Source of the DNA: Actinomyces minihominis
GTDB taxonomy: Bacteria; Actinomycetota; Actinomycetes; Actinomycetales; Actinomycetaceae
Assembly (NCBI RefSeq): GCF_900187855.1
Contig: NZ_FYEG01000002.1
Location: 248,001-312,000 of the forward strand
Length of the DNA stretch: 64,000 nucleotides
Direction of reading: 5' to 3'
Shown: positions 17,948 through 26,064 of the stretch, one piece after another
Numbering within the stretch: position 1 is the stretch's first letter
Layout of the letters: every line of letters starts with the position of its first letter
Position numbers and translations under genes: made by a program
Notes under the pieces: generated by a model
Told to the model about the DNA's origin: nothing
The model's input: the letters and a program-made list of their open reading frames with translations, nothing else
Databases searched by the model: none

Positions 17948-19696
17948 CTACTTCGCCGGCTCACTCGGATACAGGTTGGGCCCTTCCTTCGAGGGGGCGA
18001 TGCCTAGGACTCGGATGCTGTCGGAGACAATCTTGTGGACCAGTGGGGCGGCCGACTCACCCGACTTGTACAGGTAGGTCGGTTTGTAGAGGACCACGGA
18101 AATGGCCACCTGCGGGTTATCGGCCGGGAACAGCGCAACCATGTTCGAGACCGTCCCGCCCGTACCTATTTCGGAAGTTCCTGTCTTTGATGCAACACGG
18201 TAGCCGTCAACCACGGCGAGGACGCCGGAACCCTCATTGGTGACCGACTCGAGCATTCGTACAAGCGTCTGCGCCACTTCCGGTTCCACGACCTGAGTGG
18301 GCACTGGACGGTCAATTGTGCGTTCAATCCCATCCGCATCTGTGAAGCCCTTGACCAACGTTGGTTCCTGACGCACCCCCCCGTTGCCAAGGGTTGCCAT
18401 GACAGAGGCCGCCTGAACAGCATTGATTGCGTAGCCCTGACCGAAGGTGGTCGTGTAAATGGTTCTTCCATCCCAGGTGGACGGTTCTGTCAGTAGTCCC
18501 GGTGACTCACCGGGGACCTGGACTCCCGTGAGCTGTCCGAGGCCGAACCTACGCATCAGGTCGTAGCGTTCCTCTGCCGGGATTTGCTCACCGATCATGA
18601 CTGTGCCGGTGTTTAGGGACTGGGCGAGGACACCGGTGGCGGTCTTTGTGAATGGTTCGTGCGGCACCATATCGCTAAAGGTCTGTCCCCCAGTGGTGTA
18701 GGTATCACTCATGGTGATGGGGGTTTCCGGCTCGACGACACCGTTCTCTAGGGCCCCGGCGAAGGTGAAGATCTTTCCAACTGAGCCTGGCTCATAGACC
18801 ATTTGGATGGCATTCGAAGCCTGCGGCCCCTTGGCTGGGGAAACCGTCCCCGAATCCGCCAGCGCAAGGATCTCTGAACTGGCGACATCCATGACCACCG
18901 CAGCTCCCCACTCAGCATTGTGGAACTCAACGGACGAGTCGACTGCGCTCTGGATGGCATGCTGCAGGTCAGCGATCAGGGTGGTGTTGATGGTGTCCCC
19001 GGGACGAGCTTCCTTGGAGGTCACCTTTGCCCCCGGGATTACCGCACCTGTCGGGCCGATTTCGTAGGACTCTTCGCCGGAAGTTCCCGTCAGCTCCTCC
19101 TGGTAGGTAAGTTCGAGGCCGGAGTTGCCGTTGCCTTCGGAGTCGATGCTACCGAGGACCGTCCCTGCGAGTGAGTCCGCCGGATACATCCTCTCAAACA
19201 CCGGTTCCCACTCAATGCCATAGATCCCCAGCTTGCGGATCGCCCGGTAGGTCTCAGGATCAACATTCTTGGCCAGGTAGTGGTAGGTACTGTCTCCGAG
19301 AAGCATGCCCCCGAGCTCTGCTTGATTCATTTCGAGTAGGGGTGCCAGAAGTCGAGCGGCTTCTGCCGGTCCGCGACCGACTATCTCTCCGTCTTCAATA
19401 TGGCGGTATTCGCGTAGAGCCTGCTGGTTGGCCGCAATATGGTAGGTGATCCTCGACTCGACGAGGACGGTTCCATTGGCATCGACGATGGTGCCCCTCG
19501 GTGCCTGAATGGCGTTGGCTGAGGTTCTGACCTGCCTACCCTGTTCCGCAAGTTCAGCTCCGCGGACGATCTGGATCATGAACAGCTGGATGGCCGCCAC
19601 CAGAAGCATGATGACGGTCCCGATGAGCAACCATCGGGACCGCTTTGCCTGGGAGGTCCTTGACTTCTGTGGCGCGCGAGCAGGTGCGTCACTCAC
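17948..19696 (-). CDS. ftsI: Septal penicillin-binding protein (class B PBP, FtsI/PBP3)
   Basis: Class B transpeptidase of 582 residues that crosslinks septal peptidoglycan with FtsW. One membrane anchor (~22-45), a dimerisation/pedestal region with APRGTIVDANGTVL (~65-78), and the penicillin-binding domain with SVGK (S305, K308), SLN (360-362) and KTG (504-506). All three active-site motifs are intact. The GTG start overlaps the ftsL stop in GTGA. murF follows after 84 nt without murE. Confidence 0.95.
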   Translation of the reverse strand: MSDAPARAPQKSRTSQAKRSRWLLIGTVIMLLVAAIQLFMIQIVRGAELAEQGRQVRTSANAIQAPRGTIVDANGTVLVESRITYHIAANQQALREYRHIEDGEIVGRGPAEAARLLAPLLEMNQAELGGMLLGDSTYHYLAKNVDPETYRAIRKLGIYGIEWEPVFERMYPADSLAGTVLGSIDSEGNGNSGLELTYQEELTGTSGEESYEIGPTGAVIPGAKVTSKEARPGDTINTTLIADLQHAIQSAVDSSVEFHNAEWGAAVVMDVASSEILALADSGTVSPAKGPQASNAIQMVYEPGSVGKIFTFAGALENGVVEPETPITMSDTYTTGGQTFSDMVPHEPFTKTATGVLAQSLNTGTVMIGEQIPAEERYDLMRRFGLGQLTGVQVPGESPGLLTEPSTWDGRTIYTTTFGQGYAINAVQAASVMATLGNGGVRQEPTLVKGFTDADGIERTIDRPVPTQVVEPEVAQTLVRMLESVTNEGSGVLAVVDGYRVASKTGTSEIGTGGTVSNMVALFPADNPQVAISVVLYKPTYLYKSGESAAPLVHKIVSDSIRVLGIAPSKEGPNLYPSEPAK

Positions 19697-20109
19697 TGTG
19701 CAGGTCCCCCGCCTTCGACTTTCTTTCCGTCAAGAGAGATGGCTCCGATACTTCCAGCGTGCACCAGACCTATACTGCGGGCGCGCTCCTCAAGCTTCTG
19801 GGGAGACGACGCCTCAAGAAGTTCAGCCTCGAGAGTTTCGACCTGCGCGTTGAGTTCTGCGAGCACAATCTGCTGGTCACGGATCTCATAGGCCCGCTGA
19901 GCCATCTGGGTGTTGACCACCATTGGCAGGGCAATCGTGAACACCACTAGCAGAACCGCGATGAGGATGAAGGGCCAGACCGATGACCTAACGGCTACCT
20001 TCTGACCCGCTACCACGTAGAGTCGCTGGTCCGCCTGCCTCTCGGGGGAAGTGTGCGGTGAGGAAAGTGGTGCCGACTGGGGCAGCAGTTTAGCGGCGCT
20101 AGCTGACAT
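19693..20109 (-). CDS. ftsL: FtsL-like divisome protein
   Basis: Small bitopic protein of 138 residues: a polar N terminus, a single membrane helix (~45-65) and an extracytoplasmic coiled coil (~70-110, EIRDQQIVLAELNAQVETLE). Primary sequence of FtsL is poorly conserved, so the assignment rests mainly on this topology and on its place between rsmH and ftsI. GGAGG lies 5 nt before ATG 20109. It overlaps rsmH by 11 nt and ftsI by 4 nt. Confidence 0.82.
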   Translation of the reverse strand: MSASAAKLLPQSAPLSSPHTSPERQADQRLYVVAGQKVAVRSSVWPFILIAVLLVVFTIALPMVVNTQMAQRAYEIRDQQIVLAELNAQVETLEAELLEASSPQKLEERARSIGLVHAGSIGAISLDGKKVEGGGPAQ

Positions 20110-21067
20110 GGTTCCTCCACGGGGTGAGTAGTTCTGCGGCTCGAAGGCGAACGGGAATGGATCGGGGGTTCTGTGCGGCCTCTTCGGCGGGCGCTCGTTC
20201 TGCCCCCTTGGTAAGGAGTCGCAGAGAACGCAACTTGTCTAGGTCACTGGCAGTCATTGGCAAACCGGCGGGGACGTGCGGATCGGAACCTTCTCGGAAG
20301 ATCTCCTTGATAATTCGGTCTTCCAGGGACTGGTAGGACTCAACCACCAGACGTCCGCCAACGGTCAGGCTTGCGAGCGCGGCCGGGACGGCGGCCTCTA
20401 GAATCCCCAGTTCGTCGTTGACTGCTATCCGAATGGCCTGGAAGGTACGTTTAGCCGGGTTGCCGCCTGTGCGCCGGGCAGCCGCGGGGATTGCGCTTCT
20501 GATGATCTCAACCAGCTGGCCGGTTGTCGTCAGTGGGGTCACCGAGCGAGTCCGAATGACGAGGTCTGCAATACGCGGAGCAAACTTCTCATCGCCGTAG
20601 CGACGAAGTATCCTCACCAGCTCTCCCCGTTCAACGCGAGCGAGTAGTTCCGCTGCAGATTCACCGGAGGTTGGGTCCATCCGCATGTCAAGCGGGGCGT
20701 CATGGGCGTAGGAGAAACCGCGTTCGACCTCATCGAGCTGCATCGAGGAGACGCCAAGATCCATGAGGATGCCGTTAGCGAGGCGGTCGTCCAGTGCGAG
20801 CGGAATCTGGTCGTAGGTGCCTTGAAATGGAATGAAGCGGTCCCCGAACGGGGCAAGACGCTCAGAGGCGTAGGCCAGTGCCGACGGGTCACGATCGATC
20901 CCGATCACAGTCAGTTGGGGGAACCTCTTCAGAGCACCTTCCGTGTGTCCGCCGAGGCCGACCGTGGCATCCACCATCAGGGGGTTGGAAACTTCGAATG
21001 CGGGTGCGAGGAGGTCAAGGCAGCGGTCAAGCATGACCGGCTTGTGAAGAGGTACCTCCATTGCCAT
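20099..21067 (-). CDS. rsmH: 16S rRNA (cytosine-1402-N4) methyltransferase
   Basis: RsmH/MraW methylates C1402 in the ribosomal decoding centre. Motifs include HKPVMLDRCLDLLAP, VDATVGLGGHTEG (SAM site), DLGVSSMQLDE, ERGFSYAHDAPLDMRMD and a KRTFQAIRIAVNDELG block. ATG 21067 (322 residues) is preferred because AAGGA sits 7 nt upstream and the usual N terminus follows; other in-frame starts exist at 21163 (GTG), 21103 (GTG) and 21061 (ATG). It lies second in the dcw cluster, 212 nt from mraZ, and overlaps ftsL. Confidence 0.94.
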   Translation of the reverse strand: MAMEVPLHKPVMLDRCLDLLAPAFEVSNPLMVDATVGLGGHTEGALKRFPQLTVIGIDRDPSALAYASERLAPFGDRFIPFQGTYDQIPLALDDRLANGILMDLGVSSMQLDEVERGFSYAHDAPLDMRMDPTSGESAAELLARVERGELVRILRRYGDEKFAPRIADLVIRTRSVTPLTTTGQLVEIIRSAIPAAARRTGGNPAKRTFQAIRIAVNDELGILEAAVPAALASLTVGGRLVVESYQSLEDRIIKEIFREGSDPHVPAGLPMTASDLDKLRSLRLLTKGAERAPAEEAAQNPRSIPVRLRAAELLTPWRNHVS

Positions 21068-21279
21068 TCTCGCGTCCTTCGAGTTCTCAGAGGAGTACTT
21101 CACTGCACTCCCACCAGGTGTTTTGATTGATCTTCGGTCCGTAGTGAACCGTGTCTTTGCCACTGACTGTGCGGGCTCACCCAGTGGTGACCGCGTTGGT
21201 GGTGTCTGGCCCTGCGGGCACTGAGTGGTTCTGACAACGGGGAAGTGAAGTCAGACGACACGTGCAGTGCCCGCATGGG

Positions 21280-21711
21280 TTAGAACATCCCCGGAATGAC
21301 CTCCTCAGAACTCTGAGAGAAGGCTTCTTCCTGAGCGGAGAGGTAGCGGGCCCAGTTGTCGGCATCCCAGATCTCGGCCCTTGTGCCCACACCAACCACT
21401 ACAAGGTCCCTGGAGAGACCCGCGTAGCTTCGCAGCCTGTTCGGGATCGTGATGCGACCTTGCTTGTCAGGCAGTTCATCTGAGGCACCGGACATGAGGA
21501 CGCGAATGTAATCACGGGTGTTTCTGCCGGCACTGGGGGCTTTCGCGAGGTCATCAATCATGCGTTCAAACTCTTTGGCAGATACGACGTAAAGACATCT
21601 GTCTTGACCAGGCGTAACAACGAGACCGTCGGCAAACTGCTCACGGAACTTTGCCGGCATGATGACGCGACCTTTGTCGTCCATCTTCGGTTCGTAAGTA
21701 CCAAGGAACAC
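21280..21711 (-). CDS. mraZ: Transcriptional regulator MraZ
   Basis: MraZ is an AbrB-like ring-forming DNA-binding protein that controls the dcw cluster. The 143 residues are the standard length, with two repeated domains starting FLGTYEPKMDDKGRVIMPAKF and ELPDKQGRITIPNRLRSYAGL. GTG 21711 is chosen since it matches the family start V/M-FLGTY and follows GAGGGGG; the frame is open 12 codons further up. The upstream sequence carries a phased GTGG-box array, the known type of MraZ target, so autoregulation is likely. Confidence 0.95.
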   Translation of the reverse strand: MFLGTYEPKMDDKGRVIMPAKFREQFADGLVVTPGQDRCLYVVSAKEFERMIDDLAKAPSAGRNTRDYIRVLMSGASDELPDKQGRITIPNRLRSYAGLSRDLVVVGVGTRAEIWDADNWARYLSAQEEAFSQSSEEVIPGMF

Positions 21712-21757
21712 ACCCCACCCCCTCTCACTGCGACCACAATACTCCACTTCCCTCCAC
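21709..21757 (-). promoter_or_regulatory. MraZ-box array (phased GTGG repeats)
   Basis: Reading the minus strand toward mraZ, GTGG occurs at 21757, 21747 and 21737 (exact 10-bp steps), then GTGA at 21728 and GTGG at 21718, the last 7 nt from the start codon. MraZ of other bacteria binds direct repeats of GTGG/TGGGN type with 10-bp period in front of its own gene; this array has that form and overlaps the ribosome binding site. Confidence 0.7.
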
Positions 21758-21793
21758 CTTTTGGATAAAAGACACGCACAGATCGGTTTGAGG

Positions 21794-21821
21794 AAAATAG
21801 GTCGTTGGTATTACAAGGCAA
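21794..21821 (-). promoter_or_regulatory. Candidate mraZ (dcw) promoter
   Basis: TTGCCT (21821-21816), 16-nt spacer, TATTTT (21799-21794) on the minus strand; predicted start about 75 nt before mraZ and just upstream of the GTGG array. The spacing is good, the hexamers moderate. Confidence 0.4.
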
Positions 21822-21907
21822 ACTCTTGTGGTGGGAAGTGGGGGGATTTTTCACAAGTTTGTGTCAGCTCTGCTGGATGAGGTCTGCAATGTGGGTGATT
21901 GGGACAC

Positions 21908-21937
21908 AAAAAATGGAGCCGCTCAACGCGACTCCAT
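21908..21937 (-). terminator. Rho-independent terminator after the DUF3040 gene
   Basis: On the minus strand ATGGAGTCGC pairs with GCGGCTCCAT (10-bp stem, one T-G wobble, 5-nt loop) and is followed by a run of six T (21913-21908). It isolates dinB/DUF3040 transcription from the dcw promoter. Confidence 0.85.
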
Positions 21938-21964
21938 CTCTGTTTAACCTGTGGGCTGTGCCCG

Positions 21965-22387
21965 CTAACCCCTGCGGCCCCTGTTGTTCCACCGCTCCCG
22001 CCTCTGCTCTTCCTTCTCTTCACGAGTTGGACGAGGGCTGCGAGGAGCGTGGCTTTTCACCGAACCAGGTGCCTGGGCCTTCTTGTCAGAACTGAGCGCA
22101 TAGAGGACACCAAACACCATCATCGCGAAACCCAGGACTCCGAGGAGGATGGTCCAAAGTGTGACTGCGATCGTTACCCCGATCAGAACGGATGCAAGGC
22201 CAACGGTGGCAAGGATGGAGCCCAGAGCAATGCGCCTGGGTGAAAGTGGCGCAGCGGGCTGCGCGCTAACTTCCGGTTCTGGTTCGGGAAGGGAGGAGGC
22301 CATTGTGTCAGCGAGGTCAGGATCCTGCTGGCGCAGATGCTGCTCCATTTCAGCCAGAATCTGCTTTTCATACTCTGAAAGAGCCAC
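21965..22387 (-). CDS. DUF3040 family membrane protein
   Basis: 140-residue protein of the actinobacterial DUF3040 family, function unknown. The N-terminal signature ALSEYEKQILAEMEQHL followed by LRQQDPDLA is followed by a Pro/Glu linker, two hydrophobic helices (~54-78 and ~80-100) and a basic C-terminal tail rich in Arg/Glu/Asn. GTG 22387 has AGGGGG 9 nt upstream and matches the family N terminus. The family often lies between dinB and mraZ in actinobacteria, as here. It ends in a strong terminator. Confidence 0.88.
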   Translation of the reverse strand: MALSEYEKQILAEMEQHLRQQDPDLADTMASSLPEPEPEVSAQPAAPLSPRRIALGSILATVGLASVLIGVTIAVTLWTILLGVLGFAMMVFGVLYALSSDKKAQAPGSVKSHAPRSPRPTREEKEEQRRERWNNRGRRG

Positions 22388-22523
22388 CTTGCACCCCCTA
22401 CTAATCTTGCGCGAACCTATATTGCTTAGTCTAGCCGTCGCAGGAAGACTCTGGCGAACAAGGTTTTTCGCCACCAACTGAATCAACCATGCTCAATGTG
22501 ACAGGAGACAGAATTCCCTTTGG

Positions 22524-23771
22524 CTACCGGCCTATCGATCCGTGGTTTTCCCCGTCCAAATCCTGAGGTTTCAGCAATGAAGCCGGACGGATTGCACCGA
22601 TCCCAAACCTGGCCTGAGCTGCATCCATCGCCAACTCGGTCGCCCGAACCTTCGGGTTGTCATCAAGCAGCATGGGAATGGCGTCTCCGTCCTCAACAAG
22701 AGAGCTAACGCCAACACCGGCAAGGCGAACTCCGCCCTTGGGGAAGCGAATGGCGTCCACCAGTACTTCTGCGGTCTCAGCCACCTCCCGTCCGACATCG
22801 GTGGGGGCAAGCAGCGTCTTGGATCGCGACACGGTGTTGAACTCACCATCCCGCACTTTGACAGTCACCGTCCACGCAAGCATTCCTATACTGCGGAGAC
22901 GGTGAGCACAGTCATGTGCGGCGGCGAGAACGAAGGCAGCAAGCTCTTCACGAGAGGTGACATTCTGAGGAAACGTCCGTTCCATCGAAATCGACTTTTC
23001 CCTCTCTCGCTCTCCGACAGGTCGTGTGTCCCGCCCCCAAGCCAGGGCATGGAGCGCGTGAGCCGATGCCGCGCCGAGCCAACCTGTCAGCACCTGTACG
23101 GGAGTGTTTGCAAGCTGCCCGATGGTATCGACCCCCCGTGTTTGAAGGACCTCACCGGTCTTGCGGCCAACGCCCCACAGGGCACCTATTGGGAGGGGGT
23201 GGAGAAACTCAATGGTTCTGTCGGCCGGAACGAGGAGCAAACCGTCGGGCTTGGCATGGGCCGAAGCTATCTTGGCCACACTCTTCGTTGAAGCAACCCC
23301 TACGGAGGCCGGAAGCCCGACCTCATCTTTGATCTTGGCTCGAACCAGGTACGCCACCCGAACCGGACTTCCCAGCTGTCGCCTTGCCCCACCGACATCC
23401 ATGAAGGCCTCATCAATACTGATGGGCTCCACCCTGGGACTGAGGCTTCGCAGGACCTTCATGACCCGACCGGAGTACTCAGCGTAGACATCATGGCGCC
23501 CCTGGATAAAGACGGCTCCGGAGCAAAGTGAACGTGCTCTACCGATTGGCATCCCGGCTCTAACACCGTACGCCCGCGCCTCATAGGTCGCTGCCGTCAC
23601 AACCCCGCGGTTACCGGTTCCACCGACAATGACCGGGCGTCCCTTCAGGTCTGGGTTCAACAGCACCTCTACCGAGGCAAAGAAACTGTCCATATCGACG
23701 TGGAGGATAGGGGTTTGGCTATCGTCATCACCAAAGTTTGGTTTTGGCTTTCCCCGGGGTGCAACAGACAT
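22524..23771 (-). CDS. dinB: DNA polymerase IV (Y-family)
   Basis: Y-family translesion polymerase of 415 residues. The palm has HVDMDSFFASVE with catalytic D26 and SIDEAF with D120/E121; the thumb helix-hairpin-helix (ALWGVGRKTGEVL region) and little-finger domain follow. A perfect AAAGGAGG lies 7 nt before ATG 23771. It lies divergent from the spermidine-synthase-like gene over 68 bp. No SOS box is visible in that interval, so LexA control is not supported here, although the polymerase may act in stress-induced mutagenesis. Confidence 0.94.
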   Translation of the reverse strand: MSVAPRGKPKPNFGDDDSQTPILHVDMDSFFASVEVLLNPDLKGRPVIVGGTGNRGVVTAATYEARAYGVRAGMPIGRARSLCSGAVFIQGRHDVYAEYSGRVMKVLRSLSPRVEPISIDEAFMDVGGARRQLGSPVRVAYLVRAKIKDEVGLPASVGVASTKSVAKIASAHAKPDGLLLVPADRTIEFLHPLPIGALWGVGRKTGEVLQTRGVDTIGQLANTPVQVLTGWLGAASAHALHALAWGRDTRPVGEREREKSISMERTFPQNVTSREELAAFVLAAAHDCAHRLRSIGMLAWTVTVKVRDGEFNTVSRSKTLLAPTDVGREVAETAEVLVDAIRFPKGGVRLAGVGVSSLVEDGDAIPMLLDDNPKVRATELAMDAAQARFGIGAIRPASLLKPQDLDGENHGSIGR

Positions 23772-23827
23772 ACCCGCCTCCTTTCGTCCTCAACGTTAAC
23801 TCGGAGTTCCGACATTTTTCGACTGGG

Positions 23828-23839
23828 TAGAGTGTCGAT
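23828..23839 (+). promoter_or_regulatory. Candidate leaderless -10 of the spermidine-synthase-like gene
   Basis: TAGAGT (23828-23833) ends 6 nt before the GTG start and no Shine-Dalgarno is present. Confidence 0.4.
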
Positions 23840-24637
23840 GTGGCAAAGAATCAAAAGGGCCTCGCATCGCCCCTAGTTGCGACCTCGCTGGGAGCTCAGA
23901 TCTCAAGAACTGGCTCCACTATCCGCGTCAGCTCCTCGGGTGTGGAGCAGTCTGCGATCGACCTCTCGCGACCCCGAATCATTGAGTTTGAGTACCTGCA
24001 ACACATGGACCTACTCCTTGAGGCTGGACTCCGGGTCTGGGACAGTCCCCACCCCCGAGTCCTCCATGCGGGAGCCGGCGCCTGCGCACTCCCCCTCGCC
24101 TGGGAGGCGACGTATTCTCAGCTTTCGCAGGTGGCTGTCGAGATCGACCCGGAACTGGCCGAAGAGGTTTCACGAGCTGCCGGGCTCAAGCGAAAGCCAC
24201 GCCTCAAACTTCGCGTCGGTGACGCCGCCGAGGTACTCATCGGGTCACAGAACCGGTATAACGTCATCGTTCGCGACGCGTTTATCGGTCCGCACACACC
24301 CCACCACCTGCGCACCACCGCTTGGACACGTCTCGTCTCCTCACGCCTCCTCGGCGAGGGCGTCTACCTCGCTAATGTCGGCCGTGATAGCTCAAGCGTC
24401 TGCAAAGAGGACGTCGCCACGATCCTTGACGCGTTCCCATCCTCCACGATCGTTACGGATCCCAAGGTGTGGAGGGGAGACCGCAGCGGCAACCTGGTGG
24501 TCGCCGGCTGGGTCGGGGAGCTACCGGATTTTGATGAAATAGAACGACAGATTCGCAGACTTCCCCTTCCGGCCCGCCTCTACAAAAGTGAAGAGGTTCG
24601 ACTCTGGCTCGGCGGAGCCCGCCCACTTGGTGGTTGA
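23840..24637 (+). CDS. Spermidine synthase-like SAM-binding protein
   Basis: 265-residue Rossmann-fold protein of the spermidine/polyamine synthase superfamily. It has VLHAGAGACALPLAW (SAM/dcSAM loop, ~74-88), an acidic strand end VAVEIDPELAEEVSR (~98-112) and VGDAAEVL and VIVRDAF, placing it in the class I methyltransferase fold. Members of this actinobacterial group often act as orphan proteins with unknown substrates; true polyamine synthesis is not shown. It starts at GTG 23840 with TAGAGT 6 nt upstream. Its stop lies 5 nt from the stop of the convergent PAC2 gene. Confidence 0.75.
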   Translation: MAKNQKGLASPLVATSLGAQISRTGSTIRVSSSGVEQSAIDLSRPRIIEFEYLQHMDLLLEAGLRVWDSPHPRVLHAGAGACALPLAWEATYSQLSQVAVEIDPELAEEVSRAAGLKRKPRLKLRVGDAAEVLIGSQNRYNVIVRDAFIGPHTPHHLRTTAWTRLVSSRLLGEGVYLANVGRDSSSVCKEDVATILDAFPSSTIVTDPKVWRGDRSGNLVVAGWVGELPDFDEIERQIRRLPLPARLYKSEEVRLWLGGARPLGG

Positions 24638-24642
24638 GCAGC

Positions 24643-25857
24643 CTACTGGTCCGAGGCGGACAGCTCTTCTGGGCCATCACCTTCATCGATGGCATCTTCA
24701 ATTGCCTGGCGCGCCACCTCCCAGGGGCTGGGAGCGCGGTGTCGAGGACGAGGGCGCTTCGGCGCCTCCTCACCCTCATCAGACCCGGACCTGCTGGCAC
24801 CGACCTCGTAACCGTTGCCGGGGACACTGGGCCTGCGGGCAGGCTTCTGCTTGGAGCGGGATTTCAGATAGCCCTCAATGACGTCCCCAATGGCATCGCC
24901 CATCGAGTCGACTTCCCCGCCTTCAACCTTCTCTGCTTCTGGGAACTCACTCGCCTCAAACTCAGCCATGGAGTCCCAGTCGAGAAGCGCGTCGGCAATC
25001 TCGTCCTCCCCCATTTCCGCGTCACTACGCTGGCCGGTATTAAGCTGAATCCCCTCGGCTGCAGCTGCAGAGATCGAGTCGAAATGCTGTTCGAGGTTAC
25101 TGACGGTGCGCTTGAGGTCCGGGTTGATCTCAAGGAGGCGCCCCACCTGGCTGGCGTCCTCATCAGCACCCCTCTCAAGGTCACCGATCGGAAGCTGGAG
25201 TCCTGCCAGTTCCGACAGTCTGCGCAGCAGAGCTGAGGAGGCCTTGGGGAAGGTTGCATCTGAAAGATAGTAGGGAACCGTCGCGAGGAGGGTGACACCC
25301 GTAACCCCCGCCTTCTGCACCTTGAACTGCAGGTAGGAGGTGAGGGGAGCCGGGAAGCGCGCCTGGCCTCCCATCAGGGGCTGCTGGGGCACCAGGTCTT
25401 GATCGGTGCTTTGAATATGGACCGAGGAGGGACGCGTATGGGGCAGGGCCGCGGGCAGACCGTGGAATGAAAAAACGACCTCGACACCGGCCTTCTCTAC
25501 TATTTCTTGAAAGGCGTTACCGAAGGCCTTCCAGCGTGAGTCCGGCTCTGGTCCGTGCAGCATGAGGATCGGTGTTCCCGCGTCATCATGAATAAGGTCG
25601 AGGGCGATTTCCGGTTCCGTGACATCGGTGGTGACCCACTCGTCGACCTCCATAATCGGCCGGTGCGAACGGTAGTCAATCAGCATGTCGGTGTCGAAAG
25701 TTGCAACCCGCTCAGGCGCGAGCGAACGGAGCAGTTGAACAACCGCAAGCGAGCCCGCTGACCCCGCGTCCATCGCGCCTTCAAAGTGGGCAATCAGGAT
25801 CGGCGCCTTGGCGTCCGCAGCTGGGCCCTGGGTATAGAGCTTGGGTTTCTTTGTCAT
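24643..25857 (-). CDS. PAC2 family protein
   Basis: 404-residue member of the PAC2 (proteasome assembly chaperone 2-like) family found throughout actinobacteria. The family core spans ~1-270 (ILIAHFEGAMDAGSAG near the start, FDTDMLIDYRSHRP at ~56-69, then GVTLLATVPYYLSD with KASSALLRRLSEL), followed by an acidic segment and a basic Pro/Arg-rich tail. Function in bacteria is unknown; a link to protein quality control is inferred from the eukaryotic chaperones. ATG 25857 has GGGGGAG 6 nt upstream, so it is preferred over one 48 nt earlier. It is divergent from the HelD-like gene. Confidence 0.85.
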   Translation of the reverse strand: MTKKPKLYTQGPAADAKAPILIAHFEGAMDAGSAGSLAVVQLLRSLAPERVATFDTDMLIDYRSHRPIMEVDEWVTTDVTEPEIALDLIHDDAGTPILMLHGPEPDSRWKAFGNAFQEIVEKAGVEVVFSFHGLPAALPHTRPSSVHIQSTDQDLVPQQPLMGGQARFPAPLTSYLQFKVQKAGVTGVTLLATVPYYLSDATFPKASSALLRRLSELAGLQLPIGDLERGADEDASQVGRLLEINPDLKRTVSNLEQHFDSISAAAAEGIQLNTGQRSDAEMGEDEIADALLDWDSMAEFEASEFPEAEKVEGGEVDSMGDAIGDVIEGYLKSRSKQKPARRPSVPGNGYEVGASRSGSDEGEEAPKRPRPRHRAPSPWEVARQAIEDAIDEGDGPEELSASDQ

Positions 25858-26064
25858 GTCACACTCCCCCATTCCACGCCGACTTTGCGTTGTTCTGTTG
25901 TTCATTTACCGTACTCGCCATCCCCGGTTGAGGCGAGTATCCGCGCGCCCTTTGCGCTGGCAGGGAACAGCACTTTGGAGGAGGAGAGGGTCCTCACGCT
26001 CTGAGTCTGCCTAGAAGTGGGGAATAATGGACGCTTGGTATTTTTCAGACCACAAGGAGCGCCG
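25858..26064. promoter_or_regulatory. Divergent control region PAC2/HelD with 8-bp inverted repeat
   Basis: The 207-bp gap between divergent starts contains the perfect inverted repeat TACTCGCC (25912-25919) / GGCGAGTA (25932-25939), 12-nt spacer, centre-to-centre 20 bp, consistent with two helical turns and a dimeric regulator, or with a small hairpin. I see no small gene. No clear promoter pair could be assigned. Confidence 0.4.

Noticed and set aside
23772-23839. SOS box expected upstream of dinB
   Set aside because: No sequence close to TCGAAC-N4-GTTCGA is present in the 68-bp divergent gap.
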